A stretch of DNA of 64,000 nucleotides from Intestinirhabdus alba (GCF_009711095.1 NZ_WMJZ01000015.1:56480-120479); one strand, 5' to 3'; numbered from the stretch's first letter, positions 9,868-17,991 are shown. Numbers and translations are program-made. Notes: generated by a model not told the origin, from the letters alone.

Positions 9868-10060
9868 GGAGGGCGCAGAACGTAGTGAACGACGTCCAAG
9901 CCCGACAACGCAGAATACGTGTGGCTCGCGTCCCACAGGGCTGGGGCCATTCAGGCCCGCTGCCGCGCATCTGGAATAACCAGACCTTACGGCTCGCGCC
10001 TTGCCCCGGGCCTGAATGACCACCAGCGACGCTCACCAACGGTTAAGGGACACAGCCTAA
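9868..10060 (+). repeat. Truncated copy of a MITE-like dispersed repeat
   Basis: About 190 bp closely matching the inner and right parts of the element at 44038-44304. Shared segments include the CCCGACAACGCAGA block, CATTCAGGCCCG and its inverted partner, GGAATAACCAGACCTTACGG, and the right terminal CGGTTAAGGGACACAGCCT. The left terminal repeat and about 60 bp are missing. It lies between the divergent fieF and DUF4177 genes. A spurious minus-strand reading frame spans it. A CATTCAGG / CCTGAATG hairpin is kept with full pairing. Confidence 0.8.
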
Positions 10061-10155
10061 TAAAGGGCGTATTATTCGCGGCCGGAACGATCCCCCTCTG
10101 GCGATTTTGCTTTCTTTTTTCTGGATCGATTCTGTAAATACTCACGGAGACAGCT

Positions 10156-10401
10156 ATGTATAAGTACAAAATGGTGCAAATTCCGCCGAACATCGTGGTT
10201 AATGCAAGGAAAGTGAATAAAAATAACGCGGCGGCCGAGTATCTGGAAGAGGTCGTCAATGAGATGGCGCTGGAGGGCTGGGAGTTCCAGCGTATTGACA
10301 GCATCGGCGTGCAGGAGCAGCCCGGATGCGGCAGCATCTTCGGTGGGAAACAGGTGGGGCCGGTTAACTATTACGTCATCACGTTTCGCCAGGAGGTATA
10401 A
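10156..10401 (+). CDS. DUF4177 small protein
   Basis: An 81-residue soluble protein of the DUF4177 type, function unknown. It opens with MYKYKMVQIPPN and contains EEVVNEMALEGWEFQRID, the usual family core, and ends NYYVITFRQEV. Glycine- and cysteine-containing GCGSIFGG sits in a loop near residue 58. ACGGAGACAGCT provides the ribosome site. Its stop codon directly abuts the start of the YidD-like gene, implying translational coupling and a shared job, possibly at the membrane. Confidence 0.8.
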   Translation: MYKYKMVQIPPNIVVNARKVNKNNAAAEYLEEVVNEMALEGWEFQRIDSIGVQEQPGCGSIFGGKQVGPVNYYVITFRQEV

Positions 10402-10617
10402 ATGCTGGCGTGGCTAAGCATCAGAGCCATTTTTCTTTACCGGACTTTCGCCCCTGACTCAGTGCGTCAACGATGCAGATACGCGCCCTCCTGCTCAGCC
10501 TATGCCATTTCATGCCTGCGCAGATATGGTTTTGTCAGGGGATGGAGGCTCGCGCTCTCCAGAATCAGGCGCTGCAGGCCACCGTACGGCGGCAGGGATT
10601 TACCGCCGACCTCCTGA
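10402..10617 (+). CDS. YidD-like membrane insertion efficiency factor, paralogue
   Basis: A 71-residue basic protein with the YidD core: RCRYAPSCSAYAISCLRRYG, then RIRRCRPPYGG. YidD proteins are small amphipathic membrane-associated factors thought to aid YidC-dependent insertion. The normal yidD lies with rnpA-yidC elsewhere on the chromosome, so this is probably a second copy. The ATG immediately follows the DUF4177 stop, with GGAGG at 10391-10395. Three cysteines and the arginine-rich character fit the family. Conserved HPL residues after RCRP in typical YidD are replaced by PYGG. Confidence 0.75.
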   Translation: MLAWLSIRAIFLYRTFAPDSVRQRCRYAPSCSAYAISCLRRYGFVRGWRLALSRIRRCRPPYGGRDLPPTS

Positions 10618-10774
10618 GCGCCGCGGCTGGCGGGACGCTTCTCCGCAGGACAGGTAGCTCTGCGCTGAAATGTCCACACCGCGTCCACACCGGCGCGTTG
10701 TATCGCCGCCCGGGCGCTGGCCTGTTTCGCAATGTGCTGTTTTATCAGGATGTAAATAAAAAACGGATAAACAA

Positions 10775-10804
10775 TCCCCACATCATGGGGGAAGACAGGG
10801 GTGG
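10775..10804 (+). repeat. Left member of a 30-bp imperfect direct repeat
   Basis: CCCCACATCATGGGGG followed by AAGACAGGGGTGG. Matches 11239-11270 apart from a 2-base deletion and one substitution. With its partner it could be attL/attR-like boundaries of a lost element, or paired terminator hairpins. Confidence 0.6.
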
Positions 10805-10884
10805 CGTTGTTTTTAACCGGTAAGCCACTGATAAAAATAGTTATTTCTTGTAATTTCCGTCCACAAAACGTCCACATCGACCAG

Positions 10885-10914
10885 AAACCCCGCAGCAGTT
10901 AGTTGCGGGGTTTT
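10885..10914. terminator. Terminator-type hairpin
   Basis: AACCCCGCA and TTGCGGGGTT form a strong stem around an 8-base loop and are followed by TTTT on the plus strand. It could stop transcription leaving the DUF4177-YidD pair, though it lies about 270 bases beyond the YidD stop. Confidence 0.6.
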
Positions 10915-11238
10915 ACTATACGCCATTGACTTACACCATTAACGTAATAATCTTACTTACACCGTACGCCAATGACGTATAGATCTGTGCAAAATATTTC
11001 AGTTGCGCCAGTTCGTACAGTTCCCCGCAAACCCGCGCCAGCTGCGGCTTTCTGTTTTTAAACACTTATGAGATCCCGCGCTGAATCCGCTGAAAGGGGG
11101 GCTGGGAGTCTGATCATTCCGTCCACATGTGGACACATTTTTCCGTTTCGGGACTGCCTGAAACCGCCTGAAACGGAAGTGTGGACAGTGTGGACGGTAA
11201 AATTGGCCTGAAAAGTTTGTAAGTCGTTGAAAAAAAAC

Positions 11239-11270
11239 CCCCACATCATGTGGGGGGAAGACAGGGATGG
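11239..11270 (+). repeat. Right member of a 30-bp imperfect direct repeat
   Basis: CCCCACATCATGTGGGGG is itself a near-perfect hairpin and is followed by GAAGACAGGGATGG, as in the copy at 10775-10804. It is preceded by seven A residues, so on the minus strand it could also act as a terminator for cpxP. Confidence 0.6.
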
Positions 11271-11297
11271 TGTCTATGGCAAGGAAAACAGGGTTTG

Positions 11298-11798
11298 TTA
11301 CTGGGTACGTGAGCTGCTACTGCTCAATAGCTTCAGCGATGAACTTTTTTGCCACTGCGTCACGCTGCGCAGCTGCTCCATTCGTTGCTGATGTTTCTGG
11401 TTCAAAACCGCCTGCTGCTCGGGCGTTAACAGGCGATACATCTGGTTGCGAACCCGGGCCATTTCGACCTGGCGGGCAACCTGCTCCTGCGCCATTTTTT
11501 CTGCCTGAGCGCGCACGGCGCTTTCATCAAATTTTTCTGCGGTGACAAGGCGGTGCATTGTCTCCACTTCGCTAACATTGACAGGAGGCTGTTCGTGTCT
11601 TGCCTGCTGCATCAGATCCCGCATCTGCTGTCGTTGATGCTCTGTTAAACTTATACCGTCGAACATATGGCTCTGCGTGTTGCGCTGAGCAGATCCTTCA
11701 GCCGGATGCCAGCTATCGCCGGTAACGGCTTCCGCAGCGTGGCTTAGCGAACTGAGTGCCAGGGTTGAGGCCATGACGACAGTGGTAACTTTGCGCAT
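11298..11798 (-). CDS. cpxP: Periplasmic Cpx inhibitor and adaptor CpxP
   Basis: A 166-residue periplasmic protein that holds the sensor CpxA inactive and helps deliver misfolded proteins to DegP. It has an N-terminal signal peptide ending SLSHA-AE, then a long helical hairpin with two LTxxQ-type motifs: [10 protein letters not shown] near residue 50 and [10 protein letters not shown] near 128, the CpxP/Spy family signature. Tandem ATGs exist; the second (11796-11798) gives the E. coli-like length and better spacing from GGGAG. Divergent from cpxR and sharing its control region. Confidence 0.95.
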   Translation of the reverse strand: MRKVTTVVMASTLALSSLSHAAEAVTGDSWHPAEGSAQRNTQSHMFDGISLTEHQRQQMRDLMQQARHEQPPVNVSEVETMHRLVTAEKFDESAVRAQAEKMAQEQVARQVEMARVRNQMYRLLTPEQQAVLNQKHQQRMEQLRSVTQWQKSSSLKLLSSSSSRTQ

Positions 11799-11878
11799 CA
11801 TTTGCTCCCAAAATCTTCTCTGTCGCGATTCAACGAGAGCCAGTCTACGATTCGGGCTGCAAACATGCGTCAGGGGGT

Positions 11879-11893
11879 GTAAAACAACGTAAA
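11879..11893. promoter_or_regulatory. CpxR box between cpxP and cpxR
   Basis: GTAAA-ACAAC-GTAAA, a perfect match to the CpxR consensus GTAAA-N5-GTAAA. It sits between the divergent cpxP and cpxRA genes, so phospho-CpxR would drive both. Confidence 0.9.
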
Positions 11894-11948
11894 GTCATGG
11901 AATAGCAGCGCACGATGACGTAATTTCTGCCCCGGAGGTACGTAAACA

Positions 11949-12650
11949 ATGAATAAAATCCTGTTAGTTGATGACGATCGCGAGCTGACGTCCCTGTTAA
12001 AAGAGCTTCTCGAAATGGAGGGCTTTAACGTGCTGGTTGCCCATGACGGCGAACAAGCGCTTGACCTTCTGGACGACAGCATCGATCTCCTTTTGCTTGA
12101 CGTGATGATGCCAAAGAAGAACGGTATCGATACGTTAAAAGCGCTTCGCCAGACACACCAGACTCCCGTCATTATGCTTACTGCCCGCGGCAGCGAGCTG
12201 GATCGCGTCCTCGGCCTTGAGCTGGGCGCAGATGATTATTTACCCAAACCGTTCAACGATCGCGAACTGGTGGCGCGTATCCGCGCGATCCTGCGCCGCT
12301 CCCACTGGAGCGAACAGCAGCAGAACAGCGACAGCGGCGGCTCGCCGACCCTCGAAGTTGACGCCCTGAGCCTCAATCCGGGCCGCCAGGAAGCCAGCTT
12401 CGCCGGCCAGATCCTCGAACTGACCGGCACCGAGTTCACTCTGCTCTATCTACTGGCGCAGCATCTCGGCCAGGTGGTTTCACGGGAGCATTTGAGCCAG
12501 GAAGTGCTGGGCAAGCGGCTGACGCCCTTTGACCGCGCCATCGACATGCATATTTCTAACCTGCGCCGTAAGCTGCCGGAGCGCCAGGATGGCCATCCGT
12601 GGTTTAAAACCCTGCGCGGCCGCGGCTATCTGATGGTTTCCGCTTCATGA
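11949..12650 (+). CDS. cpxR: Response regulator CpxR
   Basis: A 233-residue OmpR-family regulator of envelope stress genes. Receiver domain with acidic pocket VDDDRE (residues 7-12), phospho-acceptor Asp51 (LLLLDVMMP), Thr in LTARG, and Lys in LPKPF. The C-terminal winged helix (from about residue 135) ends LRGRGYLMV. The GGAGG ribosome site lies 9 bases before the ATG. The stop overlaps the cpxA start as ATGA, which indicates translational coupling. Confidence 0.98.
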   Translation: MNKILLVDDDRELTSLLKELLEMEGFNVLVAHDGEQALDLLDDSIDLLLLDVMMPKKNGIDTLKALRQTHQTPVIMLTARGSELDRVLGLELGADDYLPKPFNDRELVARIRAILRRSHWSEQQQNSDSGGSPTLEVDALSLNPGRQEASFAGQILELTGTEFTLLYLLAQHLGQVVSREHLSQEVLGKRLTPFDRAIDMHISNLRRKLPERQDGHPWFKTLRGRGYLMVSAS

Positions 12651-14020
12651 TAGGAAGCCTGACCGCGCGCATCTTCGCCATTTTCTGGCTAACGCTGGCG
12701 CTGGTGCTGATGCTGGTGCTGATGCTGCCCAAGCTCGATTCGCGTCAAATGACCGAGCTGCTGGATAGCGAACAGCGCCAGGGGTTAATGATTGAACAAC
12801 ATGTGGAAGCCGAACTGGCGAACGATCCCCCCAACGATTTAATGTGGTGGCGTCGCCTGTTTCGCGCGATTGATAAGTGGGCACCGCCCGGACAGCGGCT
12901 GCTGCTGGTAACCACCGAAGGGCGAGTGATCGGCGCTGAACGCAGCGAAATGCAGATCATTCGCAACTTTATTGGTCAGGCGGATAACGCCGATCATCCG
13001 CAGAAAAAGAAATATGGACGGGTCGAGATGGTGGGGCCGTTCTCCGTCAGGGACGGAGAAGATAACTACCAGCTCTATCTGATCCGACCGGCCAGCAGCT
13101 CCCAATCCGATTTCATCAACCTGCTGTTCGATCGTCCCCTGCTGTTGCTGATCGTCACCATGCTGGTAAGCTCCCCTCTGCTGCTATGGCTGGCCTGGAG
13201 TCTCGCCAAACCGGCGCGCAAGCTAAAAAACGCGGCGGACGAAGTGGCTCAGGGAAACCTGCGCCAGCATCCGGAGCTGGAAGCCGGCCCGCAGGAGTTT
13301 CTTGCGGCTGGTGCCAGCTTTAACCAGATGGTGACCGCCCTGGAGCGGATGATGACCAGCCAGCAGCGCCTGCTGTCGGACATCTCTCACGAGCTGCGCA
13401 CGCCGCTCACCCGCCTGCAGCTGGGCACCGCGCTGCTGCGCCGCCGCAGCGGCGAAAGTAAAGAGCTGGAGCGCATTGAGACCGAGGCACAGCGCCTGGA
13501 CAGCATGATCAACGATCTGCTGGTGATGTCGCGCAACCAGCAGAAAAACGCGCTGGTAAGCGAAACGATGAAGGCTAACCAGCTGTGGCGCGAAGTGCTG
13601 GATAACGCCGCGTTTGAAGCGGAACAGATGGGCAAATCGCTGACGGTTAACTTCCCGCCGGGGCCGTGGCCGCTGTACGGCAACCCAAACGCGCTGGAAA
13701 GCGCGCTGGAGAATATCGTCCGCAACGCCCTGCGCTACTCCCATACCACCATTGAGGTGGGTTTCGCGGTGGATAAAGAGGGGATCACCATTACCGTCGA
13801 CGACGACGGGCCGGGCGTCAGCCCTGAGGACAGAGCGCAGATTTTCCGTCCGTTCTATCGCACCGACGAAGCGCGCGATCGCGAATCGGGCGGCACCGGC
13901 CTGGGCCTGGCGATTGTCGAAACCGCCATTCAGCAGCACCGGGGCTGGGTGAAGGCCGAAGACAGCCCGCTGGGCGGCCTGCGGCTGATCGTCTGGCTGC
14001 CGCTATATAAGCGCTCATAG
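12647..14020 (+). CDS. cpxA: Envelope-stress sensor kinase CpxA
   Basis: A 457-residue inner-membrane histidine kinase/phosphatase that phosphorylates CpxR when envelope proteins misfold. Transmembrane segments lie at about residues 8-28 and 164-184, flanking a periplasmic sensor; a HAMP linker follows, then the H-box SDISHELRTPLTRL with His248. The N box (ENIVRNALRYS), G1 (DDDGPGV) and G2 (GTGLGLAI) ATP-site motifs are intact. Same length as the E. coli protein. A hairpin at 14036-14056 separates it from convergent yiiM. Confidence 0.98.
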   Translation: MIGSLTARIFAIFWLTLALVLMLVLMLPKLDSRQMTELLDSEQRQGLMIEQHVEAELANDPPNDLMWWRRLFRAIDKWAPPGQRLLLVTTEGRVIGAERSEMQIIRNFIGQADNADHPQKKKYGRVEMVGPFSVRDGEDNYQLYLIRPASSSQSDFINLLFDRPLLLLIVTMLVSSPLLLWLAWSLAKPARKLKNAADEVAQGNLRQHPELEAGPQEFLAAGASFNQMVTALERMMTSQQRLLSDISHELRTPLTRLQLGTALLRRRSGESKELERIETEAQRLDSMINDLLVMSRNQQKNALVSETMKANQLWREVLDNAAFEAEQMGKSLTVNFPPGPWPLYGNPNALESALENIVRNALRYSHTTIEVGFAVDKEGITITVDDDGPGVSPEDRAQIFRPFYRTDEARDRESGGTGLGLAIVETAIQQHRGWVKAEDSPLGGLRLIVWLPLYKRS

Positions 14021-14035
14021 CTCCCCCGCCGCGTC

Positions 14036-14056
14036 GGACGGGGCGTTCGCCCGTCC
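14036..14056. terminator. Hairpin between cpxA and yiiM
   Basis: GGACGGG and CCCGTCC form a 7-bp stem within a longer GC-rich fold, followed by GGGGCTATTTT on the plus strand. It sits between convergent genes and is plausible as a terminator for cpxRA. Confidence 0.5.
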
Positions 14057-14067
14057 GGCCCGCGGGG

Positions 14068-14742
14068 CTATTTTCCCCACAAACGCCGTGAATAATCCTC
14101 AATTCTGCCGCTCAGCCGCCGGTTTTGCATCGTTCGGACCCAGCTTTTTGACAGTCCCGCCGCCGACAGCAGGCGGTGGATCTGCTCGTCGTCAAACGGC
14201 ATATGCCAGGCGATGGCGATAGCTTCCCGCACGCTGACGTCGCTGACCCGGGATACCAGCTCCAGCGGCGCTTCCGTCGACACCGCTCCCGGCGCAATAA
14301 CGCTATACAACCAGCCGGTCCTGCCGGCCTCCTGCATCCGACTCGCCATATCCTCCACCCCAAAGTGAAAGTTGAGCTTAAAGCACGGGGAGCGCGGCTG
14401 AGAGACCTGAATCAGCGCCCCGCCCCAGCGAAAGATATCGCCAATAAACACGTTCTCTTCGGTCAGGCCGTGGGTGGAGAGATTTTCGCCAAAGGCGGGG
14501 GCGACAAAGCGCTCCGCCAGCGCCGGAAGCGCCTGCGCCCAGTGCAGATAATGTTCGCGGGGATAGTGGCACAGCGCGCGGTCCGGCCCGCCGTGATAGC
14601 GCTTCTCCGCCTGCTCATCGCCTTCCAGTCCCAGCCCGGTAAGCATCAGTTCACCTTCAACCTGCCTTTTGGCTATCGCGCTGGGGCGGCTCCCCGCATA
14701 ATCCACTACCTTGCCCCTGAATACCGCAACCGGATATTGCAT
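14068..14742 (-). CDS. yiiM: MOSC-domain protein YiiM (6-N-hydroxylaminopurine resistance)
   Basis: A 224-residue cytoplasmic MOSC-domain protein. E. coli YiiM is a molybdenum-cofactor enzyme that reduces N-hydroxylated bases such as 6-N-hydroxylaminopurine. Family marks include EGDEQAEKRYHGGPDRALCHYP and FGENLSTHGLTEENVFIGD. A conserved cysteine in QPRSPCFKLNFHFG is the likely cofactor ligand. The C-terminal tail LSKSWVRTMQNRRLSG matches E. coli. Start at 14740-14742 follows GAGGAAGAG; a longer in-frame start five codons upstream is not needed. The mobAB genes at the far right also serve molybdenum-cofactor chemistry. Confidence 0.93.
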   Translation of the reverse strand: MQYPVAVFRGKVVDYAGSRPSAIAKRQVEGELMLTGLGLEGDEQAEKRYHGGPDRALCHYPREHYLHWAQALPALAERFVAPAFGENLSTHGLTEENVFIGDIFRWGGALIQVSQPRSPCFKLNFHFGVEDMASRMQEAGRTGWLYSVIAPGAVSTEAPLELVSRVSDVSVREAIAIAWHMPFDDEQIHRLLSAAGLSKSWVRTMQNRRLSGRIEDYSRRLWGK

Positions 14743-14893
14743 CTGTCTCTTCCTCACTCTGTTTTGTTTATTACACCCTAATTATTTTACCCAGACTATT
14801 CAAAATGAGAGCGCGGTTCACCTGGCGCGGTGCGCCACATGCTATCAATGTAGATGTTTTTGAAACGCCATTTCACAATAAGGAGTCTGCTAC

Positions 14894-15790
14894 ATGACGA
14901 TACAATCGCACTTTGCTGGCGTCTGGTGCCCCTCCATTACGCCAATGGATCACAACGGCAAAATCGACCTTAACGGCCTGAGCCAACATTTCCAGCGTCT
15001 GACCGCGGCGAACATTGATGTCATTTTGCTGATGGGCAGCATCGGAGAGTTCGCCTCTCTTAGCCTGGAGGAGCGGCTGATGCTCATCCGCGAAGCGCGC
15101 GCCATGAGCCCGCTGAAGATGGTCGCCAACGTCTCCTCAACCTGCGCCAGCGATGTGCTGCTGATGGCCCGGGAGGCCCACCGGGCGGGCTACGATGCGG
15201 TGATGATCCTGCCGCCGTACTACTACGGCCAGACGCCAAAGCAGCTTCTCAGCTATTTCCGCCAGCTGGGCGAACAGCTGGAGGGAAAATGGCTGGTCTA
15301 CAACTTCCCGGCGCGAACCGGCTGCGATTTATCCCCGGAGCTGGTCGCCACCCTCGCCGCCGAGTTCCCTCAGTTTACCGGGGTCAAAGATACCGTTGAC
15401 TGCCAGTCCCACACCCGCAGCATGATCCTGGCCACCCGGGCGGTTCGCGACGACTTCGCGGTCCTCTCCGGCTATGACGAATATTACATACCCAACCTGC
15501 TGGCGGGCGGCGCGGGGATTATCTCCGGGCTGAACAACGTCGTGCCGGAGCTGTTTGTCCGCGCGCGCGAAGCGTTTAAGCAGGGTGATTTGCAGGCGCT
15601 GCGGGATATTCAGCAGCAGATCGGCACCGGCATGGCGATTTACGCCATCGGCGAGGATTTTGTCACCACCATTAAAACCGTGGTATCGCGGAAGTTTGGC
15701 TACTGTACCGGGGTTTCTCGTAACGCGGGGGGCGCGCTGAACGAAAGCCAGCGTCAGGCAATCGATGAGCTGTTTTTAACGAAAGGATAA
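14894..15790 (+). CDS. DapA-family lyase/aldolase
   Basis: A 298-residue member of the dihydrodipicolinate synthase/N-acetylneuraminate lyase superfamily, not the housekeeping dapA. Schiff-base Lys165 (FTGVKDT), Tyr136 in VYNFPARTG and the pyruvate-binding GSIGE at 48-52 (replacing GTTGE) are all present, so a pyruvate-dependent aldolase or dehydratase is likely. It converges on kdgT, the 2-keto-3-deoxygluconate permease, so cleavage of 2-keto-3-deoxygluconate or a related sugar acid is a reasonable guess, as for YagE/YjhH. The AAGGAG site precedes the ATG. Not at this position in E. coli K-12. Confidence 0.8.
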   Translation: MTIQSHFAGVWCPSITPMDHNGKIDLNGLSQHFQRLTAANIDVILLMGSIGEFASLSLEERLMLIREARAMSPLKMVANVSSTCASDVLLMAREAHRAGYDAVMILPPYYYGQTPKQLLSYFRQLGEQLEGKWLVYNFPARTGCDLSPELVATLAAEFPQFTGVKDTVDCQSHTRSMILATRAVRDDFAVLSGYDEYYIPNLLAGGAGIISGLNNVVPELFVRAREAFKQGDLQALRDIQQQIGTGMAIYAIGEDFVTTIKTVVSRKFGYCTGVSRNAGGALNESQRQAIDELFLTKG

Positions 15791-15798
15791 AAGAAAAT

Positions 15799-15823
15799 GC
15801 CGGATGGCGCAGAGCCATCCGGC
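15799..15823. repeat. REP-like palindrome between the DapA-family gene and kdgT
   Basis: GCCGGATGGC and GCCATCCGGC form a perfect 10-bp stem around a 5-base loop between convergent genes. The sequence is typical of a REP half-element and may serve both genes as a 3'-end stabiliser. Confidence 0.6.
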
Positions 15824-15831
15824 TGTCAGGA

Positions 15832-16815
15832 TTATTTCACCGCGCCGCGGATATCCATTTCCGCCGCCTTCGCTTTCGCCCGCCGCGACCAGATGGAGGT
15901 GATAATCGGCACCAGAACAGAGGTCACAATCACCGAGGTCGCCACCAGCGAGGTGGCCGCGGGAGCCATCGGCTTAAAGGCGGGCACCATTTCCGCGATC
16001 AGCACCGGGGTGGCCACGGCCGCGCCGGCGGAGCTGGAGGCGGCAATGCCCGCCGTACCATCGCCGCCGCCAATCAGCTTATCGGCAATAATAAGCGGAA
16101 CGCCGGTAATAATAATCACCGCCACGCCCAGCAGGATCCCCAGCAGGCCGGTCCGGGCGATGACGCTCAGATCGATGGTGTTACCCAGCGCGAAGGCGAA
16201 GAACGGAATCAGCGTCTGCACCGCCCTGCTGAAGAAGTCGCGCAGCTCAGGGTCAAGATTCCCCAGCGCAAAGCCCACCAGGAACGGCAGCACCGCGCCG
16301 ACGAACACGTGCGGCTCAAAGGAGGCGATCCCGGCGGTGCCCAGAATAATCATGGTCATCAGCGGGCCGGACTCCAGCGACATCAGAACAAACGCGCCGG
16401 CCTCTTCTTTCGTGCCGTACTGCTGCATGATAGAGGCGTACAGTCCGCCGTTGGTCATATCCATAGAGGCCACCAGCGCCAGCGTGGACAGCCCGGCGAA
16501 GAATCCGGCCTCGACGCCGTGCGCCGGCAGAAGGCGCGACGTAACGGCCGCCACCACCCACGCCACGACGATCTTCGTTATCACCAGCGTCCCGGACTTG
16601 CGCAGCACGGTGCCCGTGGCGCTGAGCTTAATCGACGCGCCCATACAGAAGAACCACACGGCGAGGATCGGCACCGTGCCGGTGATTATGCCGTTGGTAA
16701 AGGACCCGAAATAAGCGCCCGCGCCGGGGGAGAAGGTGTGGCACAGCGCGCCCAGGAACAGTGGAACAAGCATCATGCCACCGGGGATTTTTTCTATAGT
16801 GCGTTTAATCTGCAT
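15832..16815 (-). CDS. kdgT: 2-keto-3-deoxygluconate permease
   Basis: A 327-residue proton symporter for 2-keto-3-deoxygluconate (KdgT family) with about 10 hydrophobic segments. It matches E. coli KdgT nearly throughout, for example [39 protein letters not shown] and [15 protein letters not shown]. Start at 16813-16815 is chosen because AGGTG lies about 8 bases upstream and the protein then begins MQIKRTIEK as in E. coli. A KdgR-like operator lies upstream. Together with the convergent lyase it suggests use of pectin- or uronate-derived sugar acids. Confidence 0.95.
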   Translation of the reverse strand: MQIKRTIEKIPGGMMLVPLFLGALCHTFSPGAGAYFGSFTNGIITGTVPILAVWFFCMGASIKLSATGTVLRKSGTLVITKIVVAWVVAAVTSRLLPAHGVEAGFFAGLSTLALVASMDMTNGGLYASIMQQYGTKEEAGAFVLMSLESGPLMTMIILGTAGIASFEPHVFVGAVLPFLVGFALGNLDPELRDFFSRAVQTLIPFFAFALGNTIDLSVIARTGLLGILLGVAVIIITGVPLIIADKLIGGGDGTAGIAASSSAGAAVATPVLIAEMVPAFKPMAPAATSLVATSVIVTSVLVPIITSIWSRRAKAKAAEMDIRGAVK

Positions 16816-16944
16816 ATCCATCACCTGCAGCCATAAAAATGGCAAATTTTTTATCGGCTGATGCCCTCTCTTTTGATGGAGCATCAGGGTTAATGGGATG
16901 AAGATTAACATTCACGGGAGTGATAAAAGTGATCCACAGCACAA

Positions 16945-16966
16945 ATTAAAACAATGTTTCATTTTA
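16945..16966 (-). promoter_or_regulatory. Putative KdgR operator upstream of kdgT
   Basis: TAAA-ACAATG-TTTCATTTT fits the KdgR pattern GAAA-N6-TTTCA with one mismatch. It lies about 130 bases upstream of kdgT. KdgR control of kdgT is established in E. coli; the site itself is called by eye. Confidence 0.5.
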
Positions 16967-17000
16967 AATGGATCATTGTTTTTGCTTTGATTCAGATCAC

Positions 17001-17030
17001 AAAAAAACCCCATCGACAACGCCGACGGGG
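17001..17030 (-). terminator. Rho-independent terminator of sodA
   Basis: On the minus strand, CCCCGTCG and CGATGGGG form an 8-bp stem (one G-U pair) followed by seven T residues, about 55 bases after the sodA stop. Confidence 0.85.
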
Positions 17031-17043
17031 CTGGAACTGCGTA

Positions 17044-17101
17044 AGGTCAGGCTCGGGGCAAGGCGCGAACCGTAAGGTCTGGTTATTCCTGATGCGCAGC
17101 G
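17044..17101 (-). repeat. Fragment of the dispersed MITE-like repeat, overlapping the sodA 3' end
   Basis: On the minus strand, about 58 bases match the core of the elements at 44038-44304 and 9868-10060 (GCGCATC, then GGAATAACCAGACCTTACGG, CGCGCCTTGCCCCG and CCTGA) with only a few mismatches. The left part of the match covers the last codons and stop of sodA. Confidence 0.8.
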
Positions 17102-17706
17102 AAGCGTGCGGCAGCCTCGTCCCAGTTCACCACCTCCCAGAATGCTTTAATGTAGTCGGGGCGGCGGTTCTGGAATTTCAGATAGTAGGCGTGCTCCCAT
17201 ACGTCGAGGCCGAGGATCGGGAAGCCGGAAGCGCCGGAGATGGCTTCACCCATCAGCGGGGAATCCTGGTTCGCGGTGGAGACAACCGCCAGCTTGTCGC
17301 CCTTCAGCACCAGCCATGCCCAGCCGGAGCCAAAGCGGGTGGCGGCCGCTTTCTCAAATTCTTCTTTAAATTTCTCAACGGAACCGAAATCGCGTTCGAT
17401 GGCGGCTTTCAGATCGCCCTGCAGGGTGGTGCCTTTCTTCAGGCCTTTCCAGAACAGGCTGTGGTTAGCGTGACCGCCCGCGTTGTTGCGCAGGACGGTT
17501 TTTTTGTCCGCCGGCACCTGATCCAGCTTCGCGATCAGCTCTTCAACCGGCAGGTCAGCCAGCTCTGGCAGGCTTTCCAGCGCCGCGTTGGCGTTGTTAA
17601 CGTAGGTCTGATGGTGTTTGGTGTGGTGAATTTCCATCGTCTGCTTATCAAAGTGGGGTTCCAGGGCATCGTAAGCGTACGGCAGGGATGGCAGTGTATA
17701 GCTCAT
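17083..17706 (-). CDS. sodA: Manganese superoxide dismutase
   Basis: A 207-residue cytoplasmic enzyme converting superoxide to peroxide and oxygen. Mn ligands are His27, His82, Asp168 and His172 (contexts [26 protein letters not shown]). The C-terminus is odd: E. coli ends ARFAAKK, while here it ends ARFAAHQE. The bases coding for the last residues and stop belong to a fragment of a dispersed repeat (17044-17101), so the element appears to have rewritten the tail. Start at 17704-17706 ([10 protein letters not shown]). A Fur-like site lies upstream. Confidence 0.97.
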   Translation of the reverse strand: MSYTLPSLPYAYDALEPHFDKQTMEIHHTKHHQTYVNNANAALESLPELADLPVEELIAKLDQVPADKKTVLRNNAGGHANHSLFWKGLKKGTTLQGDLKAAIERDFGSVEKFKEEFEKAAATRFGSGWAWLVLKGDKLAVVSTANQDSPLMGEAISGASGFPILGLDVWEHAYYLKFQNRRPDYIKAFWEVVNWDEAAARFAAHQE

Positions 17707-17776
17707 ATTCATCTCCATTATTGTCGGGCGGCTCTTGTTAACGCCGCGTAAGCATTTGGTTCATTATAGTTAATTA

Positions 17777-17797
17777 AATGATATTGAAAATGATTCT
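17777..17797 (-). promoter_or_regulatory. Putative Fur box upstream of sodA
   Basis: AATGATATTGAAAATGATTCT resembles the 19-bp Fur consensus, with GAT.AT-type hexamers in series. E. coli sodA is Fur-repressed, so the location is as expected. Not tested by any scoring. Confidence 0.5.
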
Positions 17798-17847
17798 GAA
17801 TGCCGCATTTTTTATAGGGTTATTATTTTTCTCTTCATGGCCAGATA

Positions 17848-17863
17848 TGTGAGCCTAATCACC
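17848..17863 (+). promoter_or_regulatory. CRP site upstream of rhaT
   Basis: TGTGA-GCCTAA-TCACC matches the CRP consensus TGTGA-N6-TCACA in nine of ten core bases. It lies about 130 bases before the rhaT start, as expected for a catabolite-controlled sugar transporter. Confidence 0.75.
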
Positions 17864-17991
17864 CACTTAACGCGATAATTGCCATCAGGGACGAAACAAC
17901 GGCAACCGTCACAAGGTTAATCACCTGCGCAATTTTTACACTCATCACGTCGGGAGGATCTAACCGACGATAAAACGATGAGGATAAAGTC

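Larger units (their letters stand above)
10618..11297. other. Gene-poor scar, possible remnant of a P4-like integrated element
   Basis: 680 bases without a convincing gene. It holds many TGTGGAC/GTCCAC motifs: tandem copies near 10670-10690, 10857-10877 and 11179-11196, and a perfect 14-bp palindrome GTCCACATGTGGAC at 11121-11134. It also holds a terminator-type hairpin and a pair of imperfect direct repeats near the two ends. From memory, clustered GTGGAC motifs of this kind occur beside replication genes of P4-like satellites; that link is unverified. It ends against the cpxP stop codon. Confidence 0.4.

Noticed and set aside
9815..10039. Minus-strand open frame sharing a peptide ([11 protein letters not shown]) with another at 44091-44282
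   Set aside because: The similarity comes from the dispersed DNA repeat itself; neither has a start context, and the frames end differently. Probably a source of false hypothetical proteins.
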